Of a DNA stretch of 64,000 nt, positions 27,601 to 39,600 are shown piece by piece. How positions within the stretch are numbered: position 1 is the first letter of the stretch; each line of letters opens with the position of its first letter. The translations under genes were made by a program, and so were the position numbers. Source of the stretch: Amycolatopsis pithecellobii (GTDB taxonomy: Bacteria; Actinomycetota; Actinomycetes; Mycobacteriales; Pseudonocardiaceae); NCBI RefSeq assembly GCF_009707865.1, contig NZ_WMBA01000021.1, positions 1-64,000 of the forward strand, read 5' to 3'. A model generated the notes under the pieces. The model had not been told where the DNA came from. It made no database searches and worked only from the letters and a program-made list of their open reading frames with translations.

Positions 27601-30600
27601 GCCCAACAGCGTCGCCGAGGAGCTGACCGGTGACACGCTGCCCCAGCGGTTGAAGGACGCCGCGAAGGACATGCACGACCGGAAGGAGGAGTGGACCGAC
27701 GCGGTCCGGGCGCGACGGGGTCACGACAACGCGCTCAGGCTGGCGGGGCTGGCGCTCGACAAGGCCGAGGACGACACCGCGGCGAAGCAGCACAAGATCG
27801 ACGAGATCGTCCGGACCGGTCCGGACAGGATCAAAAAGGCCGAGGAGGCCAAGGCCGCGGTACAGCAAACGCTCACCAGTGGACTCGGGCAGCTGGCCCG
27901 CCTGGCTTCGTCGTCGCCGAATAGGGCCGTCGTCCAAGCGGGCGTCGCCGCCCTTCGCCGGCGGGTCGTCGCCGCCGCGACCGAGGTGGGCAGGGCCAGG
28001 AGAGACCTGGCCGCCGCACTCAACGAGCCGATCGCGGTGCCGCCGCGCCAGCTGGTCGACGAGTACGCACGGTTGGCGAACCAGCGGCTCGAGGCGGTGC
28101 AGCGGGAGGAGCAAGCCGAGGCCAACTGGTGGGACGCCAAGGCGAAGTACGACGTGGAAGTCGCTCGCAAGTACGAGCAGGAAGCCTCGATCGAAGGTCT
28201 GCGTGCCCACACCACGGCGGAGCTGCAGCGACAGCTCGCGGACGCGAAGGAGGAGGCCGCCGTCTACGCCGACGGCCTCCATGACGTCGAGGACGAGCTC
28301 TGGATCGCGACGAGGGAGCATTACTACTCCCCGACCAGGGAGAACATCGGGCGGCTCCACGAGCTGCGCGCCGAGCTCGAGATCGCGACGAAGGACAGCA
28401 AGGCCTCCCAAGTGCGGCTGGAACGGGCCGAGCAGCGGCTGGACACGGCACGGGCGTGGGGCATGGCGCACAACCCGGACGCGTTGCCGGCCCGGTCGGC
28501 GGATGGCGACCCGGTCGCCCCGGTAAGCGCGAAGCTCAACGCGGTCGCCAAGGATCTCGAGGTACGCAACCGCCTGGTGGAGCAGGCGGCCCTGCTGGCG
28601 GCCAACGCCGACCGGGCGGCGGAGCGCTCGCCGATCGCCAAGTTGCGTTCGATAATCGCGACGAACACGCTGGGACAGCGGCGGGCGGAACGCGATGCCA
28701 CGGCGATCGAGCTGCAGAACCTGACCAAGCAGGTGCAGCGGCTTCGGGGCGAGTCGCCCGCGCAGCGTGGGCGGCCCGCTGGGACATCCTCGGATGCCGG
28801 CGAGCCCACCACCGACCTGAGGAGGACGCGGCCCAGCCCGCCCCCGACCCGGCCGGAGGGGCTCGTCGTCCGGATCGGCGACGATAGCCCGCCGCGCAGT
28901 GCCCTCAGGAAGACCAACAGCGACGGCTTGTCGGTGGGTAGCGGGGAGCCGAAGCGGGTCCGGTTCGCCGACGAGTTCGACGATGCCGGCGAGGGGCCCT
29001 CGGGTACCGGCCGGGCCGGCCGGTCGGCCGGGGATGCTCCGGCCGGCGATGAGGCCCCTCGGGAGTCGGCAGGGGAGCAGGCTCGATCGCGCCCCGAGTC
29101 GCCTGCTGACGACCAGGCAGGGACGCCGTCGGGGCGCCGGGATGATGACTCGTCGGATGACGAAGACGGCGCGGCGCCCGGTGCTTCCGGCTCGCGCAAC
29201 GCGGGTGGCCGGAACGGTTCCGGCCCGGGTGGTTCGTCGGGCGACCGGGGTGGTGCCCCCGATGGCCAGGGCGGCTCCTCCGGTAGCCGGAACGACCGTG
29301 GCGATTCGTCGGGTGAGCGCGGCGGTTCCTCGGGCGGGCGTGACGGTTCGTCTCGTCGCCAGGGTGATTCTTCCGGCGACCGGAGCGGCACCTCGCGTGG
29401 CCAGGATGATTCCTCTGGTGCGCGGGACCGTTCGGCGGGCGAGCGCGGCGGCTCCGCCGGCGATGGGGGCCGGCAGCCGTCGGGCGACCGGGGTCGCTCG
29501 CGAGCCGATGAGGAAGGCTGGACACCGCTCGACTCGCAAGAGCCGTGGGCCGATCGGGTCGCCGCGGCGGAGGAGGCGCTGCGGAGGCTGTCGCCCGCGG
29601 AGTACACGGCTCTGCAAAACCGGCACCGTGCACTGACGGCGGCGGGCACCCCGGTCAGGATCGCGGGCGTCCCCAGGGCGGCGGGTGGACTCGAGGTCCG
29701 CAACGTGCAGCTGCATGCGCTCATGAGGACGTGGCCCGTCCGGGTCACCTCGGCGGAGGAGGCGCTGCGGAGGCTGTCGCCCGCCGACTACACGGCTCTG
29801 CAAAACCGGCACCGTGCGCTGACGGCGGCGGGCACGCCGATCACCATCCCGGGCATCCCCAGGGCGGCGCGTGGGCTCGACGTTCGCAACGTGCAGCTGC
29901 ATGCGCTCCTGCAGGAGGAGCGCGGCACCACGCAGAACCCGCCCGCACCTGCCGCCTCGGAAGCCCCCGCCGCCACCGGTCCGGGGCGCCCTGCCGCCGC
30001 CGGTTTGGGTGAGTCGGCTGCCACTGGTTCGGGGCGTTCCGGTGCCCCCGGTTCGGATGAGGCCGCACCCGCCGGTTCGGGGCGTCCTGCCGCCGCCGGT
30101 TTGGGTGAGTCGGCTGCCGCTGGTTCGGGGCGTTCCGGTGCCCCCGGTTCGGGTGACGCTGCACCCGCCGGGTCGGGCCGCTCTCGTACCGGCGCTGAGG
30201 GTGAGCCGGACCCCGCCGGGTCGGGGCGGCCTGTCCGGCAGGGGCGGTTCCCGGTGCGGGCGCAGGGCGACCCCGCGACGACCGGGTGGGGTGGCGCAGG
30301 CTCCGCCGATACGCGCGCCGGCGACACCGGGACGGGCATGGGCGCCGGGGGCCCGGAGTTCCAGCGGGCCTTGCGGGACTTCGGGTTCGCGACCGTGGCC
30401 GAGACCGGCTTCCTCCAGCCCCTCGGTGACCGCGCGCCCGGGGACGAGCAGGCCGTCGGCATCGTGGCGACCGTGCCGGCCTCCAGCGCCGACGATCTCC
30501 TCACCATCGCCCGCAAGTACGCCGAGGGCTTCGCCGGGGGAGCGCCCGGCGGCCGCTTCGGGTTGGTCATCGGGCTCGGCGGCGGGCGTGGCGGTGCGCG

Positions 30601-33600
30601 CCAGATCGACCAGAAGATCCGGGACTTCGCCACCGAATGGGCGCGCAGCGGCACCTTCCCCGTCGCCGTCTCGGGCTTCACCTGGAAAGACGGCCCGGCC
30701 GCCCCGCCGGACCTGGTTCGTGAGGTGCTCGCCCGCAACCCGCTCACCACACAGCTCGCCACGATGATCCGCCGGGCCGGCGGCGACAACCCGGTGTACC
30801 ACTACAGCGGGGACGCCGAAGGGCTGACCACCCAAGGCGACCGGTTGTTCGACGCCGTGGACGCGGTGGTGGGCAACAGCAACCGCGTGCCGCCCGAGGT
30901 GGCCGGCGGGGGGCTCCTCCCGCAGGACCCCACCAGCGCCAACCCGGGCCGTCCACCCGAAGTCATCACCGGTGGCCATCTGGCACGCCCGGAGGACGGC
31001 GACGTCGCCAACATGGCCGCACAGCTCGATCTCGCGGTGCGGCAGGCGATGGCCGACGCCGACCCGCGCATGCTGCCGTTCCCCGCGCGCAACACCTTCG
31101 TCCGTGTCGACGACACCGGGATCCCGGTCGACGGCGATTCGGTGATCCGGGATCGCGCCGCCGGCTGGCAGGCCGACGACGGCGACATCGCGGTATTCGA
31201 CGCGAACCTGGCCGTGCGGACCGGTGGCGACAGCGTCCCCTCCGACGTGCTGAACGTGCCCGGCAGCCTTGCGGACAAGGCGACCTGGACCGACCGGATC
31301 GCGAGTCACATCGCCGCCACTACTACGAAGCTCGACCCGGCGTTGTCGAAGACTTTCGCGAACATGGCGTTCCAGGACATCGACGGGACCCGGGAAACGT
31401 TGCTCCCGCGTGGCCCCGTTTCACTGGAACTGAACCTTCCCGTCGCGGATCGCAACGCCATCCAGCGGGCCCGCCGCGCGGACCCGGACGCGGTCAAGTC
31501 GTTCATCCAGCTCGCGCTGCACACCCGCGACGCGCTGGTCGACGGGCTGTCCGGGTACCGGGCCGACAACGCGGAACAGGGCGGCCCGCAGCCCCATGCG
31601 GACGCCGACGCACTGGGTGTGCCGCCGCAGCGGCTGGCCGAATTCCGTGCCCTGAACGGCGATACCCGCCCGCCGGTGGCACGGTTCGTCGCTTCGCAGT
31701 GGGGCGTTTCGCCGAGCGAAGTCGTCGACCTGTCGGTGCGTTTCGGGATGGCGCCGCTCGACCTCTCCCGGCGGATCGGGGAACTGGCCGACGGCGTGCT
31801 GCCGAGGCTCGCCGAGCGGCTGGGCTACGAGGAACTGATCGGCTCGAAGGTGCTCAACGGCCCGCTGAGTGGTCTGATCCGGGAAGCGCTCGCCCGGGGT
31901 GGGATGGCCGGTGCCGAGGGGCTGACGGGTGCGGAGGTCGCCGACGGGCTGCGCCGGCGGTTGCGGCCACACGGTGTGCGCTCGGTGGAGGACATCGGTT
32001 TCCTGACCGGGGTGGCGAACCGCCTCGGCTGGGGCGCGAACGACCTGCCGGTGGCGGAGTCGTTCGGTGGCCGCCGTGCGGTGTCGTGGGAGTTGCTGCA
32101 TGACCTGCCCGCCGATCTCGTCGACCACCACCTGAGCCTGGCCGGGGAAGCGCAGCGGTATGCGGAAGCCCGTGACTTCGACTCACTCGCGCGACTGCTG
32201 AACCTGCCCGGCGGTGGCGTGCTGCGTGAAGTGGCGCGTGAGCTGAAAGTCGCGCGGCCCGAGGATCTCGTCGGGATGCGGGACGATTTCCGGCGCGCCC
32301 AGGCACATCCCGAGTTCCGGACGCTGGACACCCCGGCCCGGCAGGCGACGGAAATCGTGCGCGCACTCCGGCTGGACCTGGCACCGCAGAACGTCGATCT
32401 CGATCGCTACGCCGCGGTCAGCGCGCGGCTGGGTTTCCCGGCGACCGTGCTGGCGGCGATGACCCGGTCCGGCCCGCATTTCCGCGCGCTGGCCGCGGCC
32501 TTCCTCGCCGACACGCCCGACCAGCGCGAAAGCGACCGGGCGCAGGCCTATGCGGGCCTGTTGCGCCGGTTCCGCAGCGCCGGCGTGGAGCCGGGCAACC
32601 CGATCGAGCCGTACGACCCTGGCCGTATCCGTCGCGTCGGCGAGGTCCCGCACGAAGCCGATCTCGCCCGTGACCTCGCCGCGTGGCATCACCAGCGGCC
32701 GGGCCGGTTCGCGGGGGTGGCCGACGGCGCTGAGCAGACCCTGGTCACGGCTCTGCTCAGCGGGTCCGAGACTGCCCTGCCGGACTACGAAGTGGTCGGA
32801 ACGCGGGCGCCCGGCGAGGCGACGGGTTATCTCTCGCCGGAACAGTTGCGTGCCTGGTCCGAACGGCTGGGGGTGGCCCCGGAGCGGTTCACGAATCCGG
32901 TGGACTTCGCCCAGGACGACGTGCGGAAGCTGGCCAAGTCACCGCTGTCCGACGAAGAGAGGGCCGGCCTCTCCGAGGAGGAGCGGGCCAGGCTGGCCGC
33001 CGAGGACGAGGTCAAGCTGCCGGCCGAGGACGTCGAGCGGGTCAGCCGGCAGCTGGGCACGGTTCCGGTCCGGCTGCTGCAGCAGGCCGAGCAGGCCGGG
33101 GTCGATCCCGCATATCTGCTCGGGCTCGCCGAAGCGCTGGGGACGAACCCGCGGTACCTGACGTGGCTGGGCCCGATCCTGCGGTCCCCGGAATACGGCG
33201 CGGGCAAGCTGGGGGCGAACGAGCTCGCCGGATATCTGCGGAAGCACGTCGAGAACAACTTCGACGTCGCCGCAGGCGAACCGGTGCGGCCGTCGTGGCT
33301 GTTCTGGCTGTTCAGCAAGAGCGCGGACGGGCTGGATGCCACCGAAGCCGACCGGTGGATGAGCGCGTGGTGGGCGGAGCAGGCCCCGCAGCCGGCGCCC
33401 TCGGATGTGCTGCGGTTCCTCGACGCGGCGCCGGGGCTCACTGTCCGTCAGGGGCTCGATCTGCTGTCCGACATCAATGAGGACGCGCGCAGCACCGCCT
33501 TCCGTAACCTGACGGACCTCACCCGTGCGCTGAAGCGGCTGCCCGACGAGTTCGCGGACGTGGCGCGGGAAGCCGATGTACCCCCCGCCGAATTCCTCGC

Positions 33601-36600
33601 CGAGGCGGCGCGCCTGAAGGCCGTGCCGCGAGGGCTGCTGCAGTTCGGGGAGCTCCTGCAGAACCTGCGTGACCGCGCGGCGGAACGCGCTCGTTCCGAC
33701 ACCAGTTCCGAGTCGAGTGACAGTTCCGATTCGAGTTCCGATTCGGGCGCGAGCGAGGGCGGCTCGGCGGCCGTCGACGAGGACGCGCGGTCCGAATCGA
33801 GCCGGATCGATCCGAATGTGGAGACCCGCTCCGACTCGGATGACGGTTCGCAGGCGGGCGACCCCGAGAGCGGTCCGGCGGCTCACGATGAGGATGCGGC
33901 GTCCGAGTCGAGCTCCATCCACATGTCGGACGTCGTTGACGATGCGGACTCCGAGTCGGGCTCGAGCCACGCGCCGGACGACGAGGACGCGCGGCCCGAG
34001 TCGAGCGAGATCGATCCAGCGGAAATCGAGGAGTCACCGGCCGCGAGCGAGCACGGCGGCCGTCAGGGAGCCTTGGCGCTCTTCGACGAGTCCGACCTCG
34101 AGGGCCTGGAGACGAGTTCGGAACGGTCCGACGACAGCGATGCGGACTCCGAGGAGTCCACTCCCAGCAGTCGCGTGCTGGATCGCGTGAACCTGGTGGC
34201 CGACGAGGTCGGCTGGGACACGAAGACGGCCTGGGACTTCTTCGCCGACCGCCGGCCGTCGTCGGAGCTGATGGGCGACGACAGCGCCCTCGTCGAAGAC
34301 GCCAGGCGCTGGGGCCACGCCGCGGGCGTCGAAGTTCCGGTCCGCGCCGACGTCAGCGCGATCAGCGGCCAGCCGTGGTACGACCGGGGCGACCTGAACT
34401 ACATCGTGCGGGAAGTCGGCTACCAGCACGAAGCTTCGGTGATCGCGTTGAGCCAGATGCTCGACGAGATGCCCTACTCATTGCTGCGCTCCATCAACGG
34501 CGACGAGCTGCTGGGCATCACGGCCAAGCAGATGCTCGATGTCGCCCTGCAACGGCGCGCCGAGCCGATGGACATCCGCGCCTTCATGATGTCCTACAAC
34601 GCCAAGGCAGGCGCCGGCGCGCAGGACCTGGTGGACGCGGCCGCCGCCGGCTACCGGGATTGGGAGAGGGCGCAACGCGAGCGGTTGCGCCTGCGTGACG
34701 ACGAGTCCATCGCGAGTGTGTTCGAGACGCTGCAGGCCAGGAACCGGACATTCACCCACCTCGACGCCATGTCCTCCGCCGACGAAGCCGTGCGGCAGCT
34801 CGAGCGGTACCGGCTGACGGACAAGATCGGGATCACCGACGAGGCGCTCGAGACGGACGAACGAGAGGCGCCGTGGCTGAATCACGCGCAGGCCTGGGAG
34901 CTGCTGCCCGAACTGGGCCGGGAGCAGACCCGCGATGACATGGCCGAGCTGCGTGAATTCAGCCGTGACAACCGCGTTCGCGTGGACCGTCTGCCCGAGG
35001 TGGCACGTGAGCTGGACGTACCGGTCAGCAGGCTGTACCACGCGGCCAAGGTCCTGGATGCCCACCCCGACGGACTGCGCCCGTTCCCCGAGCTGATCGA
35101 TCTGCTCCGGTACGACGAGGACGACCAAGCCGCGATGCGCGACGGCGGGTTGCCTGACGAGGATGCGGCGCGGCACACCATCGAGCTGAGTGGGCCGGAC
35201 AAGGTCTGGCTGGTGAACTCTCTGGCCCAACGGCTGGGCTGGGCCGGCCCCGACGTGTACCGGTACATCGCGGACACCCGGGCGAGCCGGCAGTCGCTGG
35301 AGGAGCTGGACGCGGCGCTGGCCCGCCCGGAGAACGCGTCGCCATGGCTGGATTCGCCGGTGGACCAGGCGGTCACGGCCGCCCGGCACTGGGCGGAAAC
35401 CCATGACGTGGCCACGGATTACCGTGTGCTCGCGGCCAACGCCAACCTCCCCACGATGTTCCAGCCGGCCGCGGACACGCTCATCACCGAGGACGGGCTA
35501 CGGCAGGCGCTGGACGAATTCGGCATCGACCGGCTGCCGGACATCCTGAAGCTCGCCATGGTGGCGCGCTGGTCGCCGGACAACCTCGCCGGGCGGGCCG
35601 AGACGCTCGGCGTGCCCCCGGCCGCGTTGTTCGACATGGCCCATACGCTGCTGGCCGATCCGGCGGATATCGACGCGTTCGTGCGGTCCAGCGGGGACAG
35701 CGTGCGCAACGACGGGCAGGTCGATCCCGCGGCGGTCGTCGCCGGGTATCCGGAATGGGCGAGCCGGCAGCGGGAACATCTGGATCTGGGCGCGAACCAT
35801 TCGCTCGCGTCGGTGTTCCGGCGTCTGGCCGCGAACGAGCAGAGTTTCGCGACGCTGCAAGACATGTCGTCCCGGGATGCGCGCGCGACGATCGAACCGT
35901 TCCGCCGTCAGCTGGACGCGGAAGTAACGCAGCGGTGGCGGCCCTGGCTGGTGAACCAGAACGACAGGATCGGCGGGCAGCTGGCCGAAGTCCTGAACGA
36001 CCGCGAGACGATGCGCTGGCTCGACTTCGGCAAGCTCGTCGCGGCCATGGACGAGATGGGCCACCCGCTGAACAACGTGTACTTCGACATGCTGGCGTCG
36101 GTCAGCAGGAATCTGGGCCGGATCGTCTCCGATTTCGCGGGGCCGGCCGCCAAGGTGGACCTGTCCGCCGCGAATGCGCTCTTCCTCGCCCAGAACAGGG
36201 GGATTGATCCGCAAGCGCTGGTGGCGTTCAAGGATCTGACCGAGACCTCCTACGGCGTCATCCCGACCGCGGTCACCCCGGGGCTGGTCGCCCTTGGCGA
36301 CGAGATCCGCAATCGCCTCGTGGTGTTCGCCGCGCGGCTGGACTGGAGCGCACCCGAGGACGTCTCCCGGTTCGTGGCGACCATGGAACCGGAGCCCGAG
36401 CAGCTCGCCGGCTGGATGCGGGACTCGGGCCGGCTCGCCGGAATCGCCGGGATGCCGGCGGGGGAGCTGTTCAAGCTGTCCGGCTCGCTCAAGGCGGCTC
36501 CTCCCGAGGTCGCGGAGTTCATCCGGTCGCGGGGCGACACGATCCGGGACGCGGACGGCGCCGTCGACCAGACGCAGGCGGCGGAGGCTTATCCCCGGTG

Positions 36601-39600
36601 GGCGGCGAAACGTCCGGCGCCGTCCGGGCAGTCGTCGCCGGGAACCCCGGAGGCCGATCCGCCCCCGTTCGCCGCCGCATATCCCAGCCTCGTGGCCGAG
36701 GTCGCCGCCGGACTGGGCTGGTCGAAGCGGGACCTGCACCGGTTCCTGCACGACCGGCAGTCCACGCTGCCGGAGCTGTCCGACACCGTGGCAGGCCTCC
36801 GTGACGGGAGCGGCAGCCCGCTCATCGATGCGGCATGGCAGTGGGGTAAGGACAACGGGGTCCGGACGGACTACCTGGCCGCCGCGGTGAACCAGGACCG
36901 CATCCGGGTGGGCCACGACCGTGCGCTCGACTGGGAGAACGTCACCGGGCCGAACCCGGCGCAGTCCCTGCGCGACCAGGCGGAATTCCGGGACCTGCGC
37001 GTCGACGTGGGGATCGGCCGGGACGAGCTGGCGCGGGCGGTCGAGGCGGCGGGGACCGGCAGGCTGCGGGACGTGCTGCGGCTGACGCGGGTGAGCGGCA
37101 AGGCACCGGGCGATCTGGCCGGTGCGGCCGGGAAGATCGGCGTGACACCGGGCGAGATGCTGGACCTGGCCGTACCGGTGAAATCCGATCCGGCGGACGT
37201 CGCGGCATTCGTCCGGGCGACCGGTACCGATGTCCGCGGCCCCGATGGAACGGTCGACCCGGCGTCGGTGACGGCGTATCCGGCGTGGGCGCATCGGCTG
37301 CGTGACCACCTGGGACTGTCGCCGAACGACCCGATCGCGATGCTCGACGAAGCCCTGCGCAATGACGCGGCGGCACGCAATGCGGACGGCCCTGGTCTGG
37401 CGGATCTGCTGGACATGCCGAGGGATGCGGCGCGGGCGATCGTCGACCCGCATCGGGAGCCGTTGACGGACGAGGTCGTGCGGCGGTGGGCGCCGCGACT
37501 GGGCTGGGACGACGTCGCGCTCGCCACCCGGGTGCGCACGCACCCGGTCCTCGACTACAGCCGGATGGTCGATGCACTGGAGGAGTCGGGCGAGCTCAAG
37601 GCCACCCCGCAGCAGCTGGAGAAGCTGGCGCAGCTGAGCATCAGCCTCGGTGGGTTCCCCGAGGGCATCGGGGACCTCGCCAACCACCTCCTGACTTCCT
37701 TCGCCGAGGCTTCGGACGTGTCGGCCCGTGTCGGGGTGCAGCCGCGAGTCCTGGCTTCCTCCTTCGAGGCCAGCTCTCACCCGGCCGACTTCGTCGCGGA
37801 TGTCCACTACGCCATGGCGCGGCTGGCCTTGACGGGCAGCGAGCTGAACCAGTTCCTGCTGGCCAATCCACTCAAGCCGGATGAACTGGTCAAGCTGACC
37901 CCGCACAGTGAGCCGCTGCGGACCTGGGCGGCGGAGCACGGAGTACCGGCCTACGTCGCCGACGCGAGTGCGGAGTTCCAGCATCTGAGGCCCGGGGGCC
38001 GGTTCGTCGCGATGGGCTTGCGGGACCTGGTCGACTTGTTGGGCGAGGAGAACCTGCCGACGATTCTCGGCCTGACCCGGTCCATCCAGCGGCTTCCCGC
38101 CGACCTCGTGAACATGGACCGCGAAGCGAACCTGATGTCGGCGCGGGACATGTTCATCGCTTCGGTCAAGACGGTGGCCGATCCGCGAGACATCGCGGCT
38201 TTCATCCAGTCGACGCCGGATCTGCGCCGGGACCCGGATGGCCGTCCGATGCTGGCGGATGTCGTGGCGAAGTACCCGGCGTGGGCGCAGCGCCAGCGGC
38301 AGCGCCTCGGGATGGGGCCGTATGTGCCGCTCGGCGGGGCTTTGTACAGCCGGCTGCGGAACATGGGCCAGACCTTCGCGAACCTGGACCGGATCCCCGA
38401 TGACGGTGTGGTCCGCGACCTGATCGAGCCGCTGCGGGCGAAGCTGACGCACGATGCCCGGATGGCTGAGGCGGGCGCGTCGTATGCCGCGGAGTTCGCG
38501 AAGCACGGGTACGCCGACTTCGCGTTGCCGCCACTGGCCGGGATCAACCGGGCCAACTACGAGCATGGGCTCAAGAACGGTCTGCTCGACTACCTGCTGA
38601 ACTGCCTGGCCGCGGTGGTCCAGACCGCGAACGCCATCAAGGCGCTGGCGGAGGGGCTGCCCGCCGACGTCTTCCCGGCCCCCGCGGTGGACGGTCCGGC
38701 GCCGACAGCGGCGCTGGAGCAGCTGACGGGTGAGCTGGTGCGGCCGGTGGCCGGGGGTGCGGACGGTCTGCGGGAGTTCATGGAGCAGCGGCCGGTGGGC
38801 AGCCAGGGTGTGGTGATCACGCTGGGCCGTACCGGTGGTGTCGGTCACGCGATCAACGTCCTGCACAACCCGCGGACCGGGTTGGTCGACTTCTTCGACG
38901 GGGTCACCGGCGAGTCGCCTGATCTGCGCGGCTCGGACGAGCCGGTGTGGTTCATGCCGTTGCCGGATCTGCCGGCCGGGCAGTTCCTGCCGCTGCCTGA
39001 TCCGGATTACTCCGGCCCGCCGCGGTATACCGATGCCGGCGACGAGCCGCCGCGGTATACGGAGGGCGACTGGGACCGGCCGCCGGAGCTGGTCGGCAAG
39101 CCGGGGGTGCTCGAGCGGCTCAGGGGACGGTTCGGGGCCCGGCCGCCGATGGCGGACCCGGCACCTGCCGAAGCGCCGCGCACCGACGACTCGCCGCGCG
39201 CGGCCGAACCGGCGCCTGCCGGGCTGTCCCGTCCCGGCGAACCGGGGCCCGCGGACCAGGCGCCGCGGGAGCCGGCCGCGGAGGGACCGCCGCCGCGTCT
39301 CTACGACTCGGACGGCGATGACGGGGCGCTGCCCGACCTGGACTGGAGTGTCGTCCGGTCGCGTCGCTGGGGCATCGTGGGTGTCCAGAGGCCGTGGGAC
39401 CAGACCGCCGACGGGTCGCCGTCGCGGTCGCTCAGCGACGACGACGTGGCGTGGGCCAACAGCCCGCAGAACCTGACCCGCATGTCGACCGCGGACACGA
39501 TGTCGCCGCGCGACTGGGATGTCGTGCGGTCGCGCGATTTCGGGATCATCGCTTCACGGACGACCTCGGACGCCGGGACGACACCAGGTGAGCGCAGTAC

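Noticed and set aside
26018-31309. A 1,763-codon open frame on the minus strand
   Set aside because: It is antisense to the giant gene, has Arg/Gly/Val/His-rich translation with no fold or ribosome site, and is explained by scarcity of stops in GC-rich coding DNA. The same holds for long minus-strand frames at 39554-43933, 43997-48073, 48152-51433, 53033-56713, 57992-60574 and 60944-63949.
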